Shown here: positions 1-12,967 of the stretch, one piece after another
How the letters are laid out: each line of letters begins with the position of its first letter
Numbering within the stretch: position 1 is the first letter of the stretch
Assembly: GCA_022376925.1 (NCBI GenBank)
Contig: JAIOJX010000028.1
Coordinates: 107,357,931-107,421,930, forward strand
From: Tragulus kanchil
Taxonomy: Eukaryota > Chordata > Mammalia > Artiodactyla > Tragulidae
DNA: 64,000 bases
Direction: 5' to 3'
Position numbers and translations under genes: made by a program
The notes under the pieces: generated by a model
Database searches by the model: none
Seen by the model: the letters and a program-made list of their open reading frames with translations, nothing else
Told to the model about the DNA's origin: nothing

Positions 1-949
1 ACACTAACTTTTCACATTTTATCCCATTCAAATCTCTTTAAAATTGAGGCTCAAACTTGAGAGTATGAAATATGGGCCCTTCGTAGCAGTTTTGGCATTG
101 TTACCACAGTACGCACGAAGAATAGAAATCTGACATTAATTTCATCTGCAAATGACACAGCCTTGGAATCAAGGAAAATGACAATGGGTCCCAAATATGA
201 ATGCTTATACATAGCACTTTTAGAAACAAGCAATTTCATTTCATGCCTTCCCATCAATTTCTTCTTATAAATAGCAGAAGTTTTCTTCACAATGACACTC
301 CTGCAAAATGCATCCTTAACTAATGATGGTTTCACCACATTACCCTATAACTAGTTGGGGATCTAGTTTGCCTTTTCTTAGCAACCTGCTCAGGTCCAGA
401 GGACCAAGATAATTTTGAAACAAAGAGTAATATTAACAAATCTAGAATTCTTTCCTAGAGTTTCCAATTTATGCAAAAAAGCTATGTGTTTCCTTTCTTG
501 ATCTTTGTGAAATGATTTGAATTTTTCCTTTGTAGGGTTCAGAATGTTTGAGATTTGAAGTGTTCAGTGCAACAGAGTGAACTAGGCAGCCATGGAATCA
601 GTTTGTGCCACATACAGTTTAGAAATGATTTAACTCTTTTTCAAGAACAATGGTAATGATGCAGCAAGATGCAATGTGTGCCTAAATTGATTAATATATT
701 CTAGAGCTGGAAAGTAAAACTTAGAAGCTGTTTTAATCTATTACCTAATGAAGCTATTGGTCAACTCAGAGAAAATCCACTATTTACTGATAGTTTATAT
801 GATTTAAGGATAAAAGAAGTATTTATGTGACCCTTGTGGAAAATAATCTTAAACCATAGAATCATAGTTTTATAACTCTCTTAAAAATGCTCTTGCTCTC
901 TTGCTGGTCTTTCTTTAACTCCCTTAAATGCTCAGAATCTTAATGCATT
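1..949. other. Unique AT-rich DNA, no gene recognised
   Basis: I recognise no repeat family, splice-site-bounded exon or RNA gene here. A 95-codon open frame on the minus strand (51-338) has no motif I know and is a length expected by chance in AT-rich mammalian DNA. The stretch is present once. Confidence 0.5.
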
Positions 950-1318
950 CATTTGCTCAGGCTGTCACAACAAATTACCACATACTAGGTGGCCAAAACA
1001 ACAGAAATTTACTTTCTCATAATTTTAGAGGCGAGAAGTAGAAGATCCAAGTTTCAGTAGGGTTGCTTTCTTCTGAGGCCTTCCTCCTTGGCTTGGCTTT
1101 ACATCTTCTCCTCATATCTTTACATGATCTTTCCTCTGTGTACAAATTTCTTCTTCTTGCAAGGATACCAGTCAGAATGGATCAGAGTCCATTACCTCAT
1201 TATAATGTAATTACCTCTTTAAAGAGTATCTATAAATGCATTCATACCCTGAGGTACTAGAGGTTAGAACCTCACCATGTGAATTTTGGGGGTGGGACAC
1301 ACAATGAAACCCACATAA
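950..1318 (-). repeat. MLT1-like LTR (ERVL-MaLR), antisense, decayed
   Basis: Read on the plus strand, this is the reverse of an MLT1-type solo LTR. It opens with the complement of the typical 3' end (CTGTCACAACAAATTACCAC, then GGTGGCCAAAACAACAGAAA), passes through the TTCTTCTGAGGCCTTCCTCC block and ends near ACACAATGAAACCCACATAA. No internal retroviral sequence adjoins it, so it is an old solo LTR. A second, independent copy of the family lies at about 24.79-25.15 kb. Confidence 0.75.
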
Positions 1319-1331
1319 CGCATGCATCCTA

Positions 1332-1541
1332 TGTTCCTTCAGTCATGTCTGACTCTTTGCAATTCTATGAACTGTAGCCTGCCAGTCTCCTCTGTCCATG
1401 AGGTTCTCTAGGCAAGAATACTGGAGTGGGTTGCCATGCCCTCTTTCAAGGGATCTTTCTGACCCAGGGATCGAGCCAGCATCTCTGTGTCCCTTGCATT
1501 GCCAGGTGGGTTCTTTACCACTAGTGCCATCTGGAAAGCCC
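1332..1541 (-). repeat. Bov-tA SINE, antisense
   Basis: A tRNA-derived ruminant SINE in reverse orientation. The plus strand reads the Bov-A body first (TTCAGTCATGTCTGACTCTT, GCAAGAATACTGGAGTGGGT, GACCCAGGGATCGAGCC) and then the complement of the tRNA-like head (TTCTTTACCACTAGTGCCAT, CTGGAAAGCCCC). Short open frames over it are SINE read-through, not genes. Confidence 0.9.
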
Positions 1542-1852
1542 CAATGCAACCCATAACACTTCCCGAATAAGACAAAGAAAAGGGAGTTGCTGGGGTTGAA
1601 TGGACTAGAGTATCATAGGTCTGTCCTTTCATTTTCTCCCCTGCCCACCTTCACCAGCTGCCCCACCACCAAGCTGCCTCTCAGGTACCTTCTAGAAACA
1701 CCAGGATGCCTAGGGACACTATACAACAGTTCATTTGGTTCTCAAATATCAGTGGATATTCACAACACATTGCATTGTGTCACATGATGTTTGGAATAAT
1801 TGCAAAAGTAAACTATAATTGCCAGACTTTCACTCAAAATAGATGCCAAGTC
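1542..1852. other. Intergenic, nothing recognised
   Basis: No repeat family, exon or RNA gene was recognised between the Bov-tA and the first duplicated block. Confidence 0.4.
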
Positions 1853-4117
1853 ACATATTTGTGTATTAACTGAATGACATTTAAGAACTCTTAAACACAC
1901 TGAACCTCTCTTCACCTCCATCAGAGAGGTAGCAGGGCCTGTGGAAGAAACCCAGGAAGTTCAGGCTTGAAGTGAAGAGACCCATGTGTGAGCGCAGCTT
2001 TCCTAACTTGACCAACAGGGGAATGTAAGGCTCAAATGAGATAATGAAGATTAAGGACTATTGTAAATGAAAAGTTCTATAAAAGCAGAAGGTATTATTA
2101 AAAATCACTAAACCAGCTTTCAAAATGCAGCATTGTTTCCTCCTTCTCATTCTCCACCTGCACATTTCACAGGCTAATTGCCTGTATTATTAGAACTCAC
2201 CTTACTTAATCAAATTTAAATGTTCAGCCTCTATTTAATTGAAGGCTCTATAGCTCTAACCAAATGTGATAGGTTATTACTCACTTGCTAATTTGGGGGT
2301 TGGATTAATCAAGCCTGAAATGAATTTTCTCTTTCCAAAGTAACCCCTTTACTTTTCCTTTACCCTGTTTTGAAGCTTCAAGTTCTCAAGTATTTAGTTT
2401 TTGCACTTGGACTGGACATCCTTTATGTCAATCCTTCACCATCCCTGTATGCCCTCATTGGGCCTTATAACCTACCACCCACCTCCTGTACAGCACAGTC
2501 ACCCTGACTGAATAGTTCTCCTAAAACTCAACACATTACCTGAAACTTTCCACCGAGGAGTCATGTCCTTAATACATGCTTCCCGTGATTTGAGATTCAG
2601 GGCTCCACAAGAAGTCAAACTTCCATGTTTACTCTGCAGCAACCTCCTGGGCCACCCACAGAAGCAGCTGTATCCCTACCATCATCACCAGCTCCTTTTT
2701 CTGCTGAGTTCAATTTCCAACTAAAGACAAAATACTCTTCTTTCTCTTTTCCCTAATGGCTGTTTCTCTCCCTTTTTGATTTACTAAAATTTTGCTAGGA
2801 AAAATGTCGTTTTCGTCTCAGTTTGGCAAGCAGTAAGTGAGAGACTAGGCCCAGCACTGTAAGTGGGGTACACACCTGAGTTAGACACATTCCCCTGCTG
2901 GTTGGAGTTCAGAGTCATGTGGCAGGGGACAAGGATGTAAACAAGCAAGGATGATGCAGTGTAGGCTGGAAGGAGTGTGTCACAGAGGGAGAACATATTT
3001 GTGTATTAACTGAACTTTCTTAAACACACTGAACCTCTCTTCACCTCCATCAGAGAGGTAGCAGGGCCTGTGGAAGAAACCCAGGAAGTTCAGGCTTGAA
3101 GTGAAGAGACCCATGTGTGAGCGCAGCTTTCCTAACTTGACCAACAGGGGAATGTAAGGCTCAAATGAGATAATGAAGATTAAGGACTATTGTAAATGAA
3201 AAGTTCTATAAAAGCAGAAGGTATTATTAAAAATCACTAAACCAGCTTTCAAAATGCAGCATTGTTTCCTCCTTCTCATTCTCCACCTGCACATTTCACA
3301 GGCTAATTGCCTGTATTATTAGAACTCACCTTACTTAATCAAATTTAAATGTTCAGCCTCTATTTAATTGAAGGCTCTATAGCTCTAACCAAATGTGATA
3401 GGTTATTACTCACTTGCTAATTTGGGGGTTGGATTAATCAAGCCTGAAATGAATTTTCTCTTTCCAAAGTAACCCCTTTACTTTTCCTTTACCCTGTTTT
3501 GAAGCTTCAAGTTCTCAAGTATTTAGTTTTTGCACTTGGACTGGACATCCTTTATGTCAATCCTTCACCATCCCTGTATGCCCTCATTGGGCCTTATAAC
3601 CTACCACCCACCTCCTGTACAGCACAGTCACCCTGACTGAATAGTTCTCCTAAAACTCAACACATTACCTGAAACTTTCCACCGAGGAGTCATGTCCTTA
3701 ATACATGCTTCCCGTGATTTGAGATTCAGGGCTCCACAAGAAGTCAAACTTCCATGTTTACTCTGCAGCAACCTCCTGGGCCACCCACAGAAGCAGCTGT
3801 ATCCCTACCATCATCACCAGCTCCTTTTTCTGCTGAGTTCAATTTCCAACTAAAGACAAAATACTCTTCTTTCTCTTTTCCCTAATGGCTGTTTCTCTCC
3901 CTTTTTGATTTACTAAAATTTTGCTAGGAAAAATGTCGTTTTCGTCTCAGTTTGGCAAGCAGTAAGTGAGAGACTAGGCCCAGCACTGTAAGTGGGGTAC
4001 ACACCTGAGTTAGACACATTCCCCTGCTGGTTGGAGTTCAGAGTCATGTGGCAGGGGACAAGGATGTAAACAAGCAAGGATGATGCAGTGTAGGCTGGAA
4101 GGAGTGTGTCACAGAGG
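1853..4117. repeat. Direct duplication 1 (probable unmerged contig overlap)
   Basis: Positions 1853-2988 recur at 2993-4117 with an offset of 1129 after a short indel. The only sizeable difference is an 11-base loss close to the start of the second copy (after TGTATTAACTGAA). A weak MIR-like stretch (about 1995-2105 and 3124-3234) and otherwise unrecognised sequence lie inside. The open frames at 2784-2996 and 3913-4206 (minus) are the same non-coding DNA read twice. Confidence 0.93.
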
Positions 4118-4244
4118 TGGAAGATAGAATTCTTTCTTACTGGGGAATTATCAACAGGGCGCCAGAGAAGAGGAGGCATTGGAACTGGGTCTTGAAGGAT
4201 TTGCAAAGAAGAGCATTCCAGGTAGACGGTGAGTGAGATCTCAT

Positions 4245-6549
4245 AGCTAGCATAAGACTTGGCATACTCGGGGTCTCAACTCATGCCAGCTGGAAGAAGC
4301 TGGGCAGTATTACACAATGAGAAGTCAGATCATGAGGAATTTTGAATACCAGATAGGCTCTCTTGGTTACAGGCTTCACCAACCAGAAATTTCAGAAGTA
4401 CTGCCATACTGTCCTGCCATGGCTCAGGAAGAAATGACTCAAAAGGAATGTCATTTGATGCCTCATCTTAGAAGGAATGCTAAAACCAAGCAATCCATCA
4501 TTCCTTTGAAGGGAAAAGCAATGTATTTGTATATCTTTGGCTCATCAGAATTTTAAAAGAAAAAATTAGAAATTAAATACCCCTAGGAGATAATTAAAAC
4601 TCAATTTTTTCTTATGTTAGTTCCAGAGTAAAGAACGGATTAGCTTTTGGTAGTATTTCTCAAGGGAAAGCATCAAATGGGCTTCATCCTAGGTCATGGG
4701 TTTTCTGTTTACAATCTCTATTAAGTGGCACGTCCACTTCACAGCTCAGTTGTCACCACTTGGCACCTGGCTCCCACATCTTGCCATTTCTAGCCCAAAC
4801 TTCACCTTCATTCCAACTGCATATTCTAAATGGTTGAGTCAATTCTACTTGACTGTTGACATACCAGTCACAAACCATTTACCATGTCCAAACCCAGTAT
4901 CCTTTTTTTCCAAGTCATCTTCTTCAGTTTCCTTTTCTTTTTCAGCATTTCAGCCATTCTTCTATAGTCACGAGCTATTTAAAATCTCAAGATCATATCT
5001 GATTTCTTTCATTCCTGATACCTTACTAACTAAAAAAAGCCAATCAATTTTCATCAACCTCCTTTTGTCCCTATTTTCAGTCTTTGAGTCAGGATCACTG
5101 GGCTGGTTGTCTTATTGGCTTCCGTGACTCTAATCCAACCTGCCACATCGCTGCCAAGCTAATCTCCTTTAATATATCACTTTCATCCTGCTGATTCCCT
5201 GCTCAATAATCTTAGATAGTTCCCTATTTCAGATGCAACCAAAATAGAGTGAAAGCCTACTAGGAAATTTCACAGATGCTCTCTTCTCTGAGGGGCAGGT
5301 ATTATTATCCCAGTCATACTAATGATGAAATTTGAGACTCCAAAATATAAGTTGCCGAAGGCTAGCAATGGTAGAGCCAGGATAACCAACCATTCCTTTG
5401 AAGCTAGCATAAGACTTGGCATACTGGTCTCAACTCAGCAGCTAAAATGGGCAGTATTACACAATGAGAAGTCAGATCATGAGGAATTTTGAATACCAGA
5501 TAGGCTCTCTTGGTTACAGGCTTCACCAACCAGAAATTTCAGAAGTACTGCCATACTGTCCTGCCATGGCTCAGGAAGAAATGACTCAAAAGGAATGTCA
5601 TTTGATGCCTCATCTTAGAAGGAATGCTAAAACCAAGCAATCCATCATTCCTTTGAAGGGAAAAGCAATGTATTTGTATATCTTTGGCTCATCAGAATTT
5701 TAAAAGAAAAAATTAGAAATTAAATACCCCTAGGAGATAATTAAAACTCAATTTTTTCTTATGTTAGTTCCAGAGTAAAGAACGGATTAGCTTTTGGTAG
5801 TATTTCTCAAGGGAAAGCATCAAATGGGCTTCATCCTAGGTCATGGGTTTTCTGTTTACAATCTCTATTAAGTGGCACGTCCACTTCACAGCTCAGTTGT
5901 CACCACTTGGCACCTGGCTCCCACATCTTGCCATTTCTAGCCCAAACTTCACCTTCATTCCAACTGCATATTCTAAATGGTTGAGTCAATTCTACTTGAC
6001 TGTTGACATACCAGTCACAAACCATTTACCATGTCCAAACCCAGTATCCTTTTTTTCCAAGTCATCTTCTTCAGTTTCCTTTTCTTTTTCAGCATTTCAG
6101 CCATTCTTCTATAGTCACGAGCTATTTAAAATCTCAAGATCATATCTGATTTCTTTCATTCCTGATACCTTACTAACTAAAAAAAGCCAATCAATTTTCA
6201 TCAACCTCCTTTTGTCCCTATTTTCAGTCTTTGAGTCAGGATCACTGGGCTGGTTGTCTTATTGGCTTCCGTGACTCTAATCCAACCTGCCACATCGCTG
6301 CCAAGCTAATCTCCTTTAATATATCACTTTCATCCTGCTGATTCCCTGCTCAATAATCTTAGATAGTTCCCTATTTCAGATGCAACCAAAATAGAGTGAA
6401 AGCCTACTAGGAAATTTCACAGATGCTCTCTTCTCTGAGGGGCAGGTATTATTATCCCAGTCATACTAATGATGAAATTTGAGACTCCAAAATATAAGTT
6501 GCCGAAGGCTAGCAATGGTAGAGCCAGGATAACCAACCATTCCTTTGAA
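4245..6549. repeat. Direct duplication 2 (probable unmerged contig overlap)
   Basis: Positions 4245-5401 recur at 5402-6549 (offset 1147 over most of the length). The second copy is scrambled and shortened in its first 50 bases (5424-5452) and near-perfect afterwards. The paired 79- and 143-codon open frames in each copy have no recognisable domain and are not supported as genes. Confidence 0.93.
5285..5383 (-). repeat. MIR fragment, antisense
   Basis: The pattern GGTATTATTATCCCAGTCAT, then GATGAAATTTGAGACTCC, then AATGGTAGAGCCAGGATA is the reverse of the MIR core. The duplicate is at about 6432-6530. Confidence 0.6.
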
Positions 6550-7025
6550 TCCTGCCCCAGGGCTTGTCTTAATGGAAGTTTGTAATGCCTACACTTGATT
6601 TCCATAATCTCCCTTTGCCTCATTTAACCCACTTTATTTTATTTTTTTTTTTAATTTCCCAACACAGGCCTCCCCTATGGCCAGCCATGGCTCCTCATTG
6701 CCTCTCAATATGCCTACCTCATTATCACTTCTCCATGATTTCCCTTGGGCATACTCTAGTTTTCCTAGACTCTGAGACACACCTTAAGCCCTACCAGGGG
6801 CCTTTGGTGATTTCCTTGACATCAAACCTTTATCAGCTGGATTCCTACAGGACTTTTGCTCCAGCAGTGTGGCTCAAAGCCTGAGGAAATGCACCCATGG
6901 GATGAGAAAGGGAAGAATCCATGGGCCATGGATTGCTGTACGTTCCAAAGTATATACTAAATTACAGGCAACTCACAAGCAGTTGCTACTATTTTTTTTT
7001 ATTTCAAAATAAGTATATACCATTA
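6550..7025. other. Intergenic, nothing recognised
   Basis: C/T-rich, single-copy sequence with a poly-T run near 6640. A 99-codon open frame (6585-6884, plus) shows no domain and is probably chance. Confidence 0.4.
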
Positions 7026-7232
7026 GGGCTTTCCTGCTGGCTCAGATGGTAAAGAATCTCTCTGCAATGAGGAGGACCTGGATTTGATCCATGGACTGAG
7101 AAGATACCCTAGAGAAGGGGCCAGCTACCCACTCCACTATTCCTGCCTGGAGAATCCCATGGGCAGAGGAGTCTGAGCTATAGTTCATGGGATCGCAAAG
7201 AGACACAACTGAGCTACTAACACTTTCACTTT
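7026..7232 (+). repeat. Bov-tA SINE, sense
   Basis: Head GGGCTTTCCTGCTGGCTCAG followed by ATGGTAAAGAATCTCTCTGC, then the Bov-A body (ACCCACTCCACTATTCCTGC, GAATCCCATGGGCAGAGGAG) and the end ACACAACTGAGCTACTAACA. Moderately diverged from the family as I know it. Confidence 0.9.
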
Positions 7233-8528
7233 CATTATAAAATAAATAATGAAATTATGTTTTCATTATAAAATACACAATTTGAAATAATTCATATTTG
7301 TTTTCTGCTACATGTATTTTTCTAATTCCAAGTACTAAGCATAGATTAAATATCTGAGTCTGTGAAATAGTTAACATTGAAAAAGAATGCTTACTCTCAT
7401 AAAGTTGGCAACTACTGGTCTAAGCCCCTAAGTGAATACAGTCTTCTTAGTTTCCAGTTGTACATGTTCTTTAATCTTATAAAACCCCATGAGGTCTTTA
7501 AAGAGATCGTTATAAGACACAGAACTAAAACATACTTCTGAATCCTATAGCACCTCACCCAAACTGAATCCATGGTGGGTGTTCAACAAATACTTACTAC
7601 AAACTTCTTGCAGACAATTAAGTGTAATTGTATACATGAGAGAAATTCAGGCTTATTTGCTAAACTGTAGGGTAAAAAGGTATGAAAAAAAGTATGATTT
7701 TATTGCTTACTGAGTTGCCCAAATAGTGGAGCTTTCTACCCTTTGTTGCATTCAGGGCCTTCTGAATGGATTTTGGTGACAACTCTGATTGTCACTCTTT
7801 ACTGAAAAATAAGAGATTATTAGTAGACAGATTTGAGGGTGAAAACTACGGATTAACACTACCTAATCTATAAATACGCAAGTCTTCCACTTGTGTTTAT
7901 AAAGCAGAGATCAGAGATAAGCCTTGAAGGAAATCATTTGAATTTCCCATTACCACACAATATCCAGATCAAGGTGTGAGGGATCTCTTTGAATTTACAG
8001 CTGAGTTTTCAAATCTATTTAAATTACAAGTTCAAATTAAGATCTGGATAATGTCATAGCCACAGATACAAACATAGCCCTACAATAGCTACAAGATATA
8101 TAACACTTTTACCTATAATCTTCTTTGGGTAGAGGATTGAGAGAGCATTCTGGCATAGTTAGAAAAATTCTTATGCCAGAATAATGAATGGTTCATTATA
8201 CAACATTATTAATGAATAATATTTTCCAAAAAATAGTTTCCCAAATAGTTGAAATTATTCATTTATAGTTTTAATATTTTATACTAATTTTTTAATATAA
8301 ATGATTCTAAATTATATTTCATGCTGATTTACATAAAACAAATGATAATGAAAATAACTCTTCCTTGTACTCATCATATTGGCTATCAATAATAATTTTA
8401 TACAACTCAGGTATACAACAGGCCTTTTTGCCCCCTACAGTAAGTGGCTTCAGATTACTAGACACTTTGTACTGTATAGGGTTAAAAATCCTTTTTCCTA
8501 AAAAAATTTTAGACTTAATTAACAGTTT
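7233..8528. other. AT-rich intergenic DNA, nothing recognised
   Basis: Single-copy, strongly AT-rich sequence (notably 8160-8320). No exon, RNA gene or confident repeat was seen. Confidence 0.4.
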
Positions 8529-9470
8529 CAAAATAGTATAATGAACCTTTACATATTTCCTTCACCCAACTATTAATTAAGTAACATTAGATATTAAGTA
8601 ATGCTATTAAATATTAAGCAATTCTATTAGCTTAACTGGTCAAGCCATGAAATTATTCAAGCAAGAATACTAGAGAGGGTAGCCTTTCCCTTCTCTAGGT
8701 GAGCTTCCCAACCCTGGGATCAAACCCAGGTCTCCCAAGTTGGAGGCAGATTCTTTACCATCTGAGCTACCAGAGAAGCCCAGGAATATTGGACTAGGTA
8801 GCCTATCCCTTCTCCAGGGGATCTTCCTGACCCAGGAATCAAACAGGGATCTCTTGAATTGCAGGTGGATTCTTTACCAGCTTAGCTACAAAGGAAGCTT
8901 TTATTATCTTAAACAACCACAATGTAATCATCAAAAACAGGAAATTAATACTAGTTTAATAAACTGAGCCTTCTTCAAATTTTACCAGTTTTTCCACTAA
9001 TGTCCTTTCTCTCTTCCAGGATCTGAGCCAAATTCTCACATGAATTTAATTCATCTCTTTAGTCTCCTCCAGTCTGTAGCAGCTCCTCAGCCTGTACTTG
9101 TCTACCATGATCTTATCAATTTTGGTGAGTGCTGGTCAACTATTTTGTAGAATGTCTTTAAATTTGTTTGACCTTTCCAATGGTTATATTGAGACATTTT
9201 TGGCAAAAATACAACAGAAGTAAGGCTGCGCCCCTACTTTGGTACATCAGCGTTCATGACGGAATGTATCTTATTGGGAATATTAACCTTGATCACTCTG
9301 TTGAGGAGACATCTCCTGGGATATTCTAAGGTCCGACTGTCCCTTTGGCAATGGTACTTCTCTGATTTGTTAATACAGTCTTCCAACTCCTTCCTCGGAG
9401 TTAGGCACTGGAAGTTACTCCACGTGTTTTGCTCTATTAACATGCCTTTGTAATATGTTGTGCTTAAAAA
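8529..9470 (-). mobile_element. Ancient LINE-1 3' region, antisense, interrupted
   Basis: The plus strand carries the complement of an old mammalian LINE-1 3' UTR type. Landmarks are GAACCTTTACATATTTCCTT, AACCACAATGTAATCATCAA, TTTTCCACTAATGTCCTTTC, TTTTGTAGAATGTCTTTAAA and GGCAAAAATACAACAGAAGT. A Bov-A2 SINE splits it at 8645-8900, which shows that the LINE fragment is the older of the two. Subfamily assignment needs a RepeatMasker alignment. Confidence 0.6.
8645..8900 (-). repeat. Bov-A2 SINE (two tandem Bov-A units), antisense
   Basis: Two Bov-A monomers lie head to tail. Each reads, on the plus strand, a GGTAGCCT-type body, then CTTCTC(C/T)AGG, a GGATCAAACCCAGG-like block, and TTCTTTACCA with an (A/T)GCTAC end. 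Units span about 8645-8781 and 8782-8900. The dimer structure without a tRNA head is diagnostic of Bov-A2, a ruminant-specific element. Confidence 0.85.
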
Positions 9471-10196
9471 TTAGAGACATTTGTCTTTCAGAATTCTTTC
9501 CAAAATAAAAAAAAGTGGGCTCTGGGCCAAGGTTTACTGTAGATTTTTAAAGAATTTATTATTATGCTGTTATTATTATATTGCTGCTTACACATCCTCT
9601 ATGGTTACATTCATGTTCTTGGTTTTGATGTTTTCTACCTAGAATCAATATCATTGATAATACTTCGCTTAGGAAGGGTCATTTATCAGACATTATCTTA
9701 GTGGCACTTACATATTATATAAAGATACCCAAAAACTTAGAAGTAGAATTATTACAAATTGATTTACTAAATGCATATTCCAGTTCAACAGGCACATTTA
9801 TAGTCCCTTCCCAGTCGGTTACACAAGAACTCAAAATAGGAAGAGTTGGGGGGAGCATTAATTCTGTTTACATTTAATAATTAGATGTGAAGAGAATCAC
9901 ATGTGACAATCACAAATCAAAAAACTTCCTCATGACAACATGAATGTTAAATTATTCTCTTCACATCTCTACACTCAGGCTCCAAGATTCAAATCGCTTA
10001 GACTGAAGAACTAACAAAACAATCAAGTCTTCATATTCCATCTTCTCAATGCATCTGTAACAGAAGAATTCTACTGAAAGGATATTCACGATGTCATCAA
10101 ACCTACTCCTCTGTGTCTTTGTAGGATTTCACTGCAACGGTTTCTAAAAGGGAGCTGTGTGCCTTATCTCTAAATCTTTCAGAGAACAGTCCTTTT
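9471..10196. other. Intergenic, nothing recognised
   Basis: AT-rich single-copy DNA. The first 300 bases could extend the old antisense LINE-1, but I cannot align it by eye. Confidence 0.35.
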
Positions 10197-12466
10197 AAGT
10201 GCTCCTTAAATATTTCCTTTTCATTCATAATATCCATGTAGATTAAACATATTTTCATCTACAGTAAGATACATTTTAAAATATAGGATATGTTTACCAA
10301 ATATTTAAGATCTTTTTATAGGTTTCCACTATTTCAATGTGATGAGGGTGAGATCTAGCCATTCTTCCTGTTCTATATAATGAAATAAGAACCCAAACAT
10401 TTCTCAAATAGCTTGTCCTAAAAACACATGTGATTCATGGATCTCTATTTTCTTTATGTACGGTTCTAAAAAAATGATTGAGTCACTGTTGTTCTGTTGT
10501 TTAATCTGATAATTATGCAAACACTAAATCTTACACTGGAGCAGAAAATGTTAACACACATTGAAAAACCAAAAAGGGTAGAACTATAATCTGTATGATA
10601 AAATGCATTACACTGTTTAAAAGGATTGTTTTACAGATGCAATTAACAATCAGCGATCATACAGTTTAGACCGGTGTTTTGATGCCATCTGTTGGAATAA
10701 GTCTTCTCACTCTCTGGAATGAAGCTATAATTTTCAGTTTACAGTTTCATTAAGCAACACACAGTATAACAGTTCCCCAAAGAAGAGAAATCCTAAACAC
10801 TTTCAGTTTTATAGTCTTCCATAAACAATTAAGTATGTTGCTAAAATTTTCCAAAAGAAAGAGGATTTAGAAAATTAGCAAAACATGACCCCAGATTACT
10901 CTTTTATTTTACAGCCTTAAAATATCCCCAACAGTTCAAATAGCCAACAATGGTTATCTAACGCTAGTTTCAATATGTGAGATGTGACTTTCCTCCTTTT
11001 AGCCCATTGATGAATTTTATGAACTTAAACACGAGTGACCTGTGCCTAAACAAGTGATGTAATGAAGGCAGTGATAAAAGTTAACAAGTAACCTGTCCAT
11101 TAGGACACATTCCTGTTTGTTGCTATTAGCTTATCAAATGCCAAACCAAATCTTTGGGGGCAGTTAATACACTAGGGGGTGCTAGTTCTCTATATGTACA
11201 CATTTACAAAGCAAAACCTTCCCACAATTAATTTTTGGGAATTATAAAAGTTCACCTAAAATTCTAATAGAGTATGTAAGTTGCATGCTACACATGAAGA
11301 AAACAAAAAAGAAAAAAGAGAACTCATTAAAGTGCTCCTTAAATATTTCCTTTTCATTCATAATATCCATGTAGATTAAACATATTTTCATCTACAGTAA
11401 GATACATTTTAAAATATAGGATATGTTTACCAAATATTTAAGATCTTTTTATAGGTTTCCACTATTTCAATGTGATGAGGGTGAGATCTAGCCATTCTTC
11501 CTGTTCTATATAATGAAATAAGAACCCAAACATTTCTCAAATAGCTTGTCCTAAAAACACATGTGATTCATGGATCTCTATTTTCTTTATGTACGGTTCT
11601 AAAAAAATGATTGAGTCACTGTTGTTCTGTTGTTTAATCTGATAATTATGCAAACACTAAATCTTACACTGGAGCAGAAAATGTTAACACACATTGAAAA
11701 ACCAAAAAGGGTAGAACTATAATCTGTATGATAAAATGCATTACACTGTTTAAAAGGATTGTTTTACAGATGCAATTAACAATCAGCGATCATACAGTTT
11801 AGACCGGTGTTTTGATGCCATCTGTTGGAATAAGTCTTCTCACTCTCTGGAATGAAGCTATAATTTTCAGTTTACAGTTTCATTAAGCAACACACAGTAT
11901 AACAGTTCCCCAAAGAAGAGAAATCCTAAACACTTTCAGTTTTATAGTCTTCCATAAACAATTAAGTATGTTGCTAAAATTTTCCAAAAGAAAGAGGATT
12001 TAGAAAATTAGCAAAACATGACCCCAGATTACTCTTTTATTTTACAGCCTTAAAATATCCCCAACAGTTCAAATAGCCAACAATGGTTATCTAACGCTAG
12101 TTTCAATATGTGAGATGTGACTTTCCTCCTTTTAGCCCATTGATGAATTTTATGAACTTAAACACGAGTGACCTGTGCCTAAACAAGTGATGTAATGAAG
12201 GCAGTGATAAAAGTTAACAAGTAACCTGTCCATTAGGACACATTCCTGTTTGTTGCTATTAGCTTATCAAATGCCAAACCAAATCTTTGGGGGCAGTTAA
12301 TACACTAGGGGGTGCTAGTTCTCTATATGTACACATTTACAAAGCAAAACCTTCCCACAATTAATTTTTGGGAATTATAAAAGTTCACCTAAAATTCTAA
12401 TAGAGTATGTAAGTTGCATGCTACACATGAAGAAAACAAAAAAGAAAAAAAAGAGAACTCATTAAA
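10197..12466. repeat. Direct duplication 3 (probable unmerged contig overlap)
   Basis: Positions 10197-11330 recur at 11330-12466 (offset 1133) with almost no mismatch. An A-run next to the first copy's inner end is six bases (about 11315) but eight in the other two copies. The content is repeat-poor unique DNA. The last 370 bases appear a third time at 13178-13546 through duplication 4. Confidence 0.93.
11169..11183 (+). promoter_or_regulatory. CTCF-like motif (candidate)
   Basis: ACACTAGGGGGTGCT resembles the CTCF core (CCAC-AG-GGGGCGC type) with one transition in the GC step. It sits in repeat-poor sequence. Artefactual extra copies are at 12302-12316 and 13383-13397. A motif match alone is weak evidence for binding. 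Confidence 0.3.
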
Positions 12467-12891
12467 ATTGCCCTATGAATTAAACAGCAAGAGTCCAAGT
12501 AGAAGTGCAATTTTACATTCCAAGAGGTAAGATCGATATGGTCTTGTTCCCTGGTTCAGACATCAGTTGCTGGTATCAAACGAAATTTGAAAAGAAAGTC
12601 ACAGCTTTTCACAAAGTACAGTATCAGGCCTGGATTTCTTAATGCTACCTATTATATCTATGGTGCGCCAAAAGAAATACAAAGCAAAACCACCAGGGAG
12701 AAGAGGTTTCTTTACTAAATTTAGACAACTTATTTGAGATTCTCTCCCTTTGATATGCCATTCAAACAGTCCAAATGACAAGAAGTCACCATTAAGATCT
12801 GAACTTGTGCTCTCCAGTAGGCTGGTAAATTGCCTCATGTAACTAATGGCTCTCTCTGTTATATCTTAGAACATCCTCATGATGAAAGTAC

Positions 12892-12928
12892 TCACACACA
12901 TACACACACACCACCACCACCACCACCA
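12892..12928. repeat. CA/CAC compound microsatellite
   Basis: A run of (CA)n with one interruption passes into six CAC units before AGTGCAAAG. The duplicate is at 13973-14009. Confidence 0.9.
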
Positions 12929-12967
12929 GTGCAAAGAAGAAGCAGGTTTACTTTGTAAGAGCAGCAT

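Noticed and set aside
51..338. 95-codon open frame on the minus strand as a possible gene
   Set aside because: No recognised domain, no splice or promoter context, and a length expected by chance in 64 kb of AT-rich DNA.
4696..6274. Two identical 143-codon frames (4696-5127 and 5843-6274) suggesting a duplicated gene
   Set aside because: They are the same non-coding DNA read twice through false duplication 2; composition is S/F-rich as expected from pyrimidine-rich DNA, and there is no domain.
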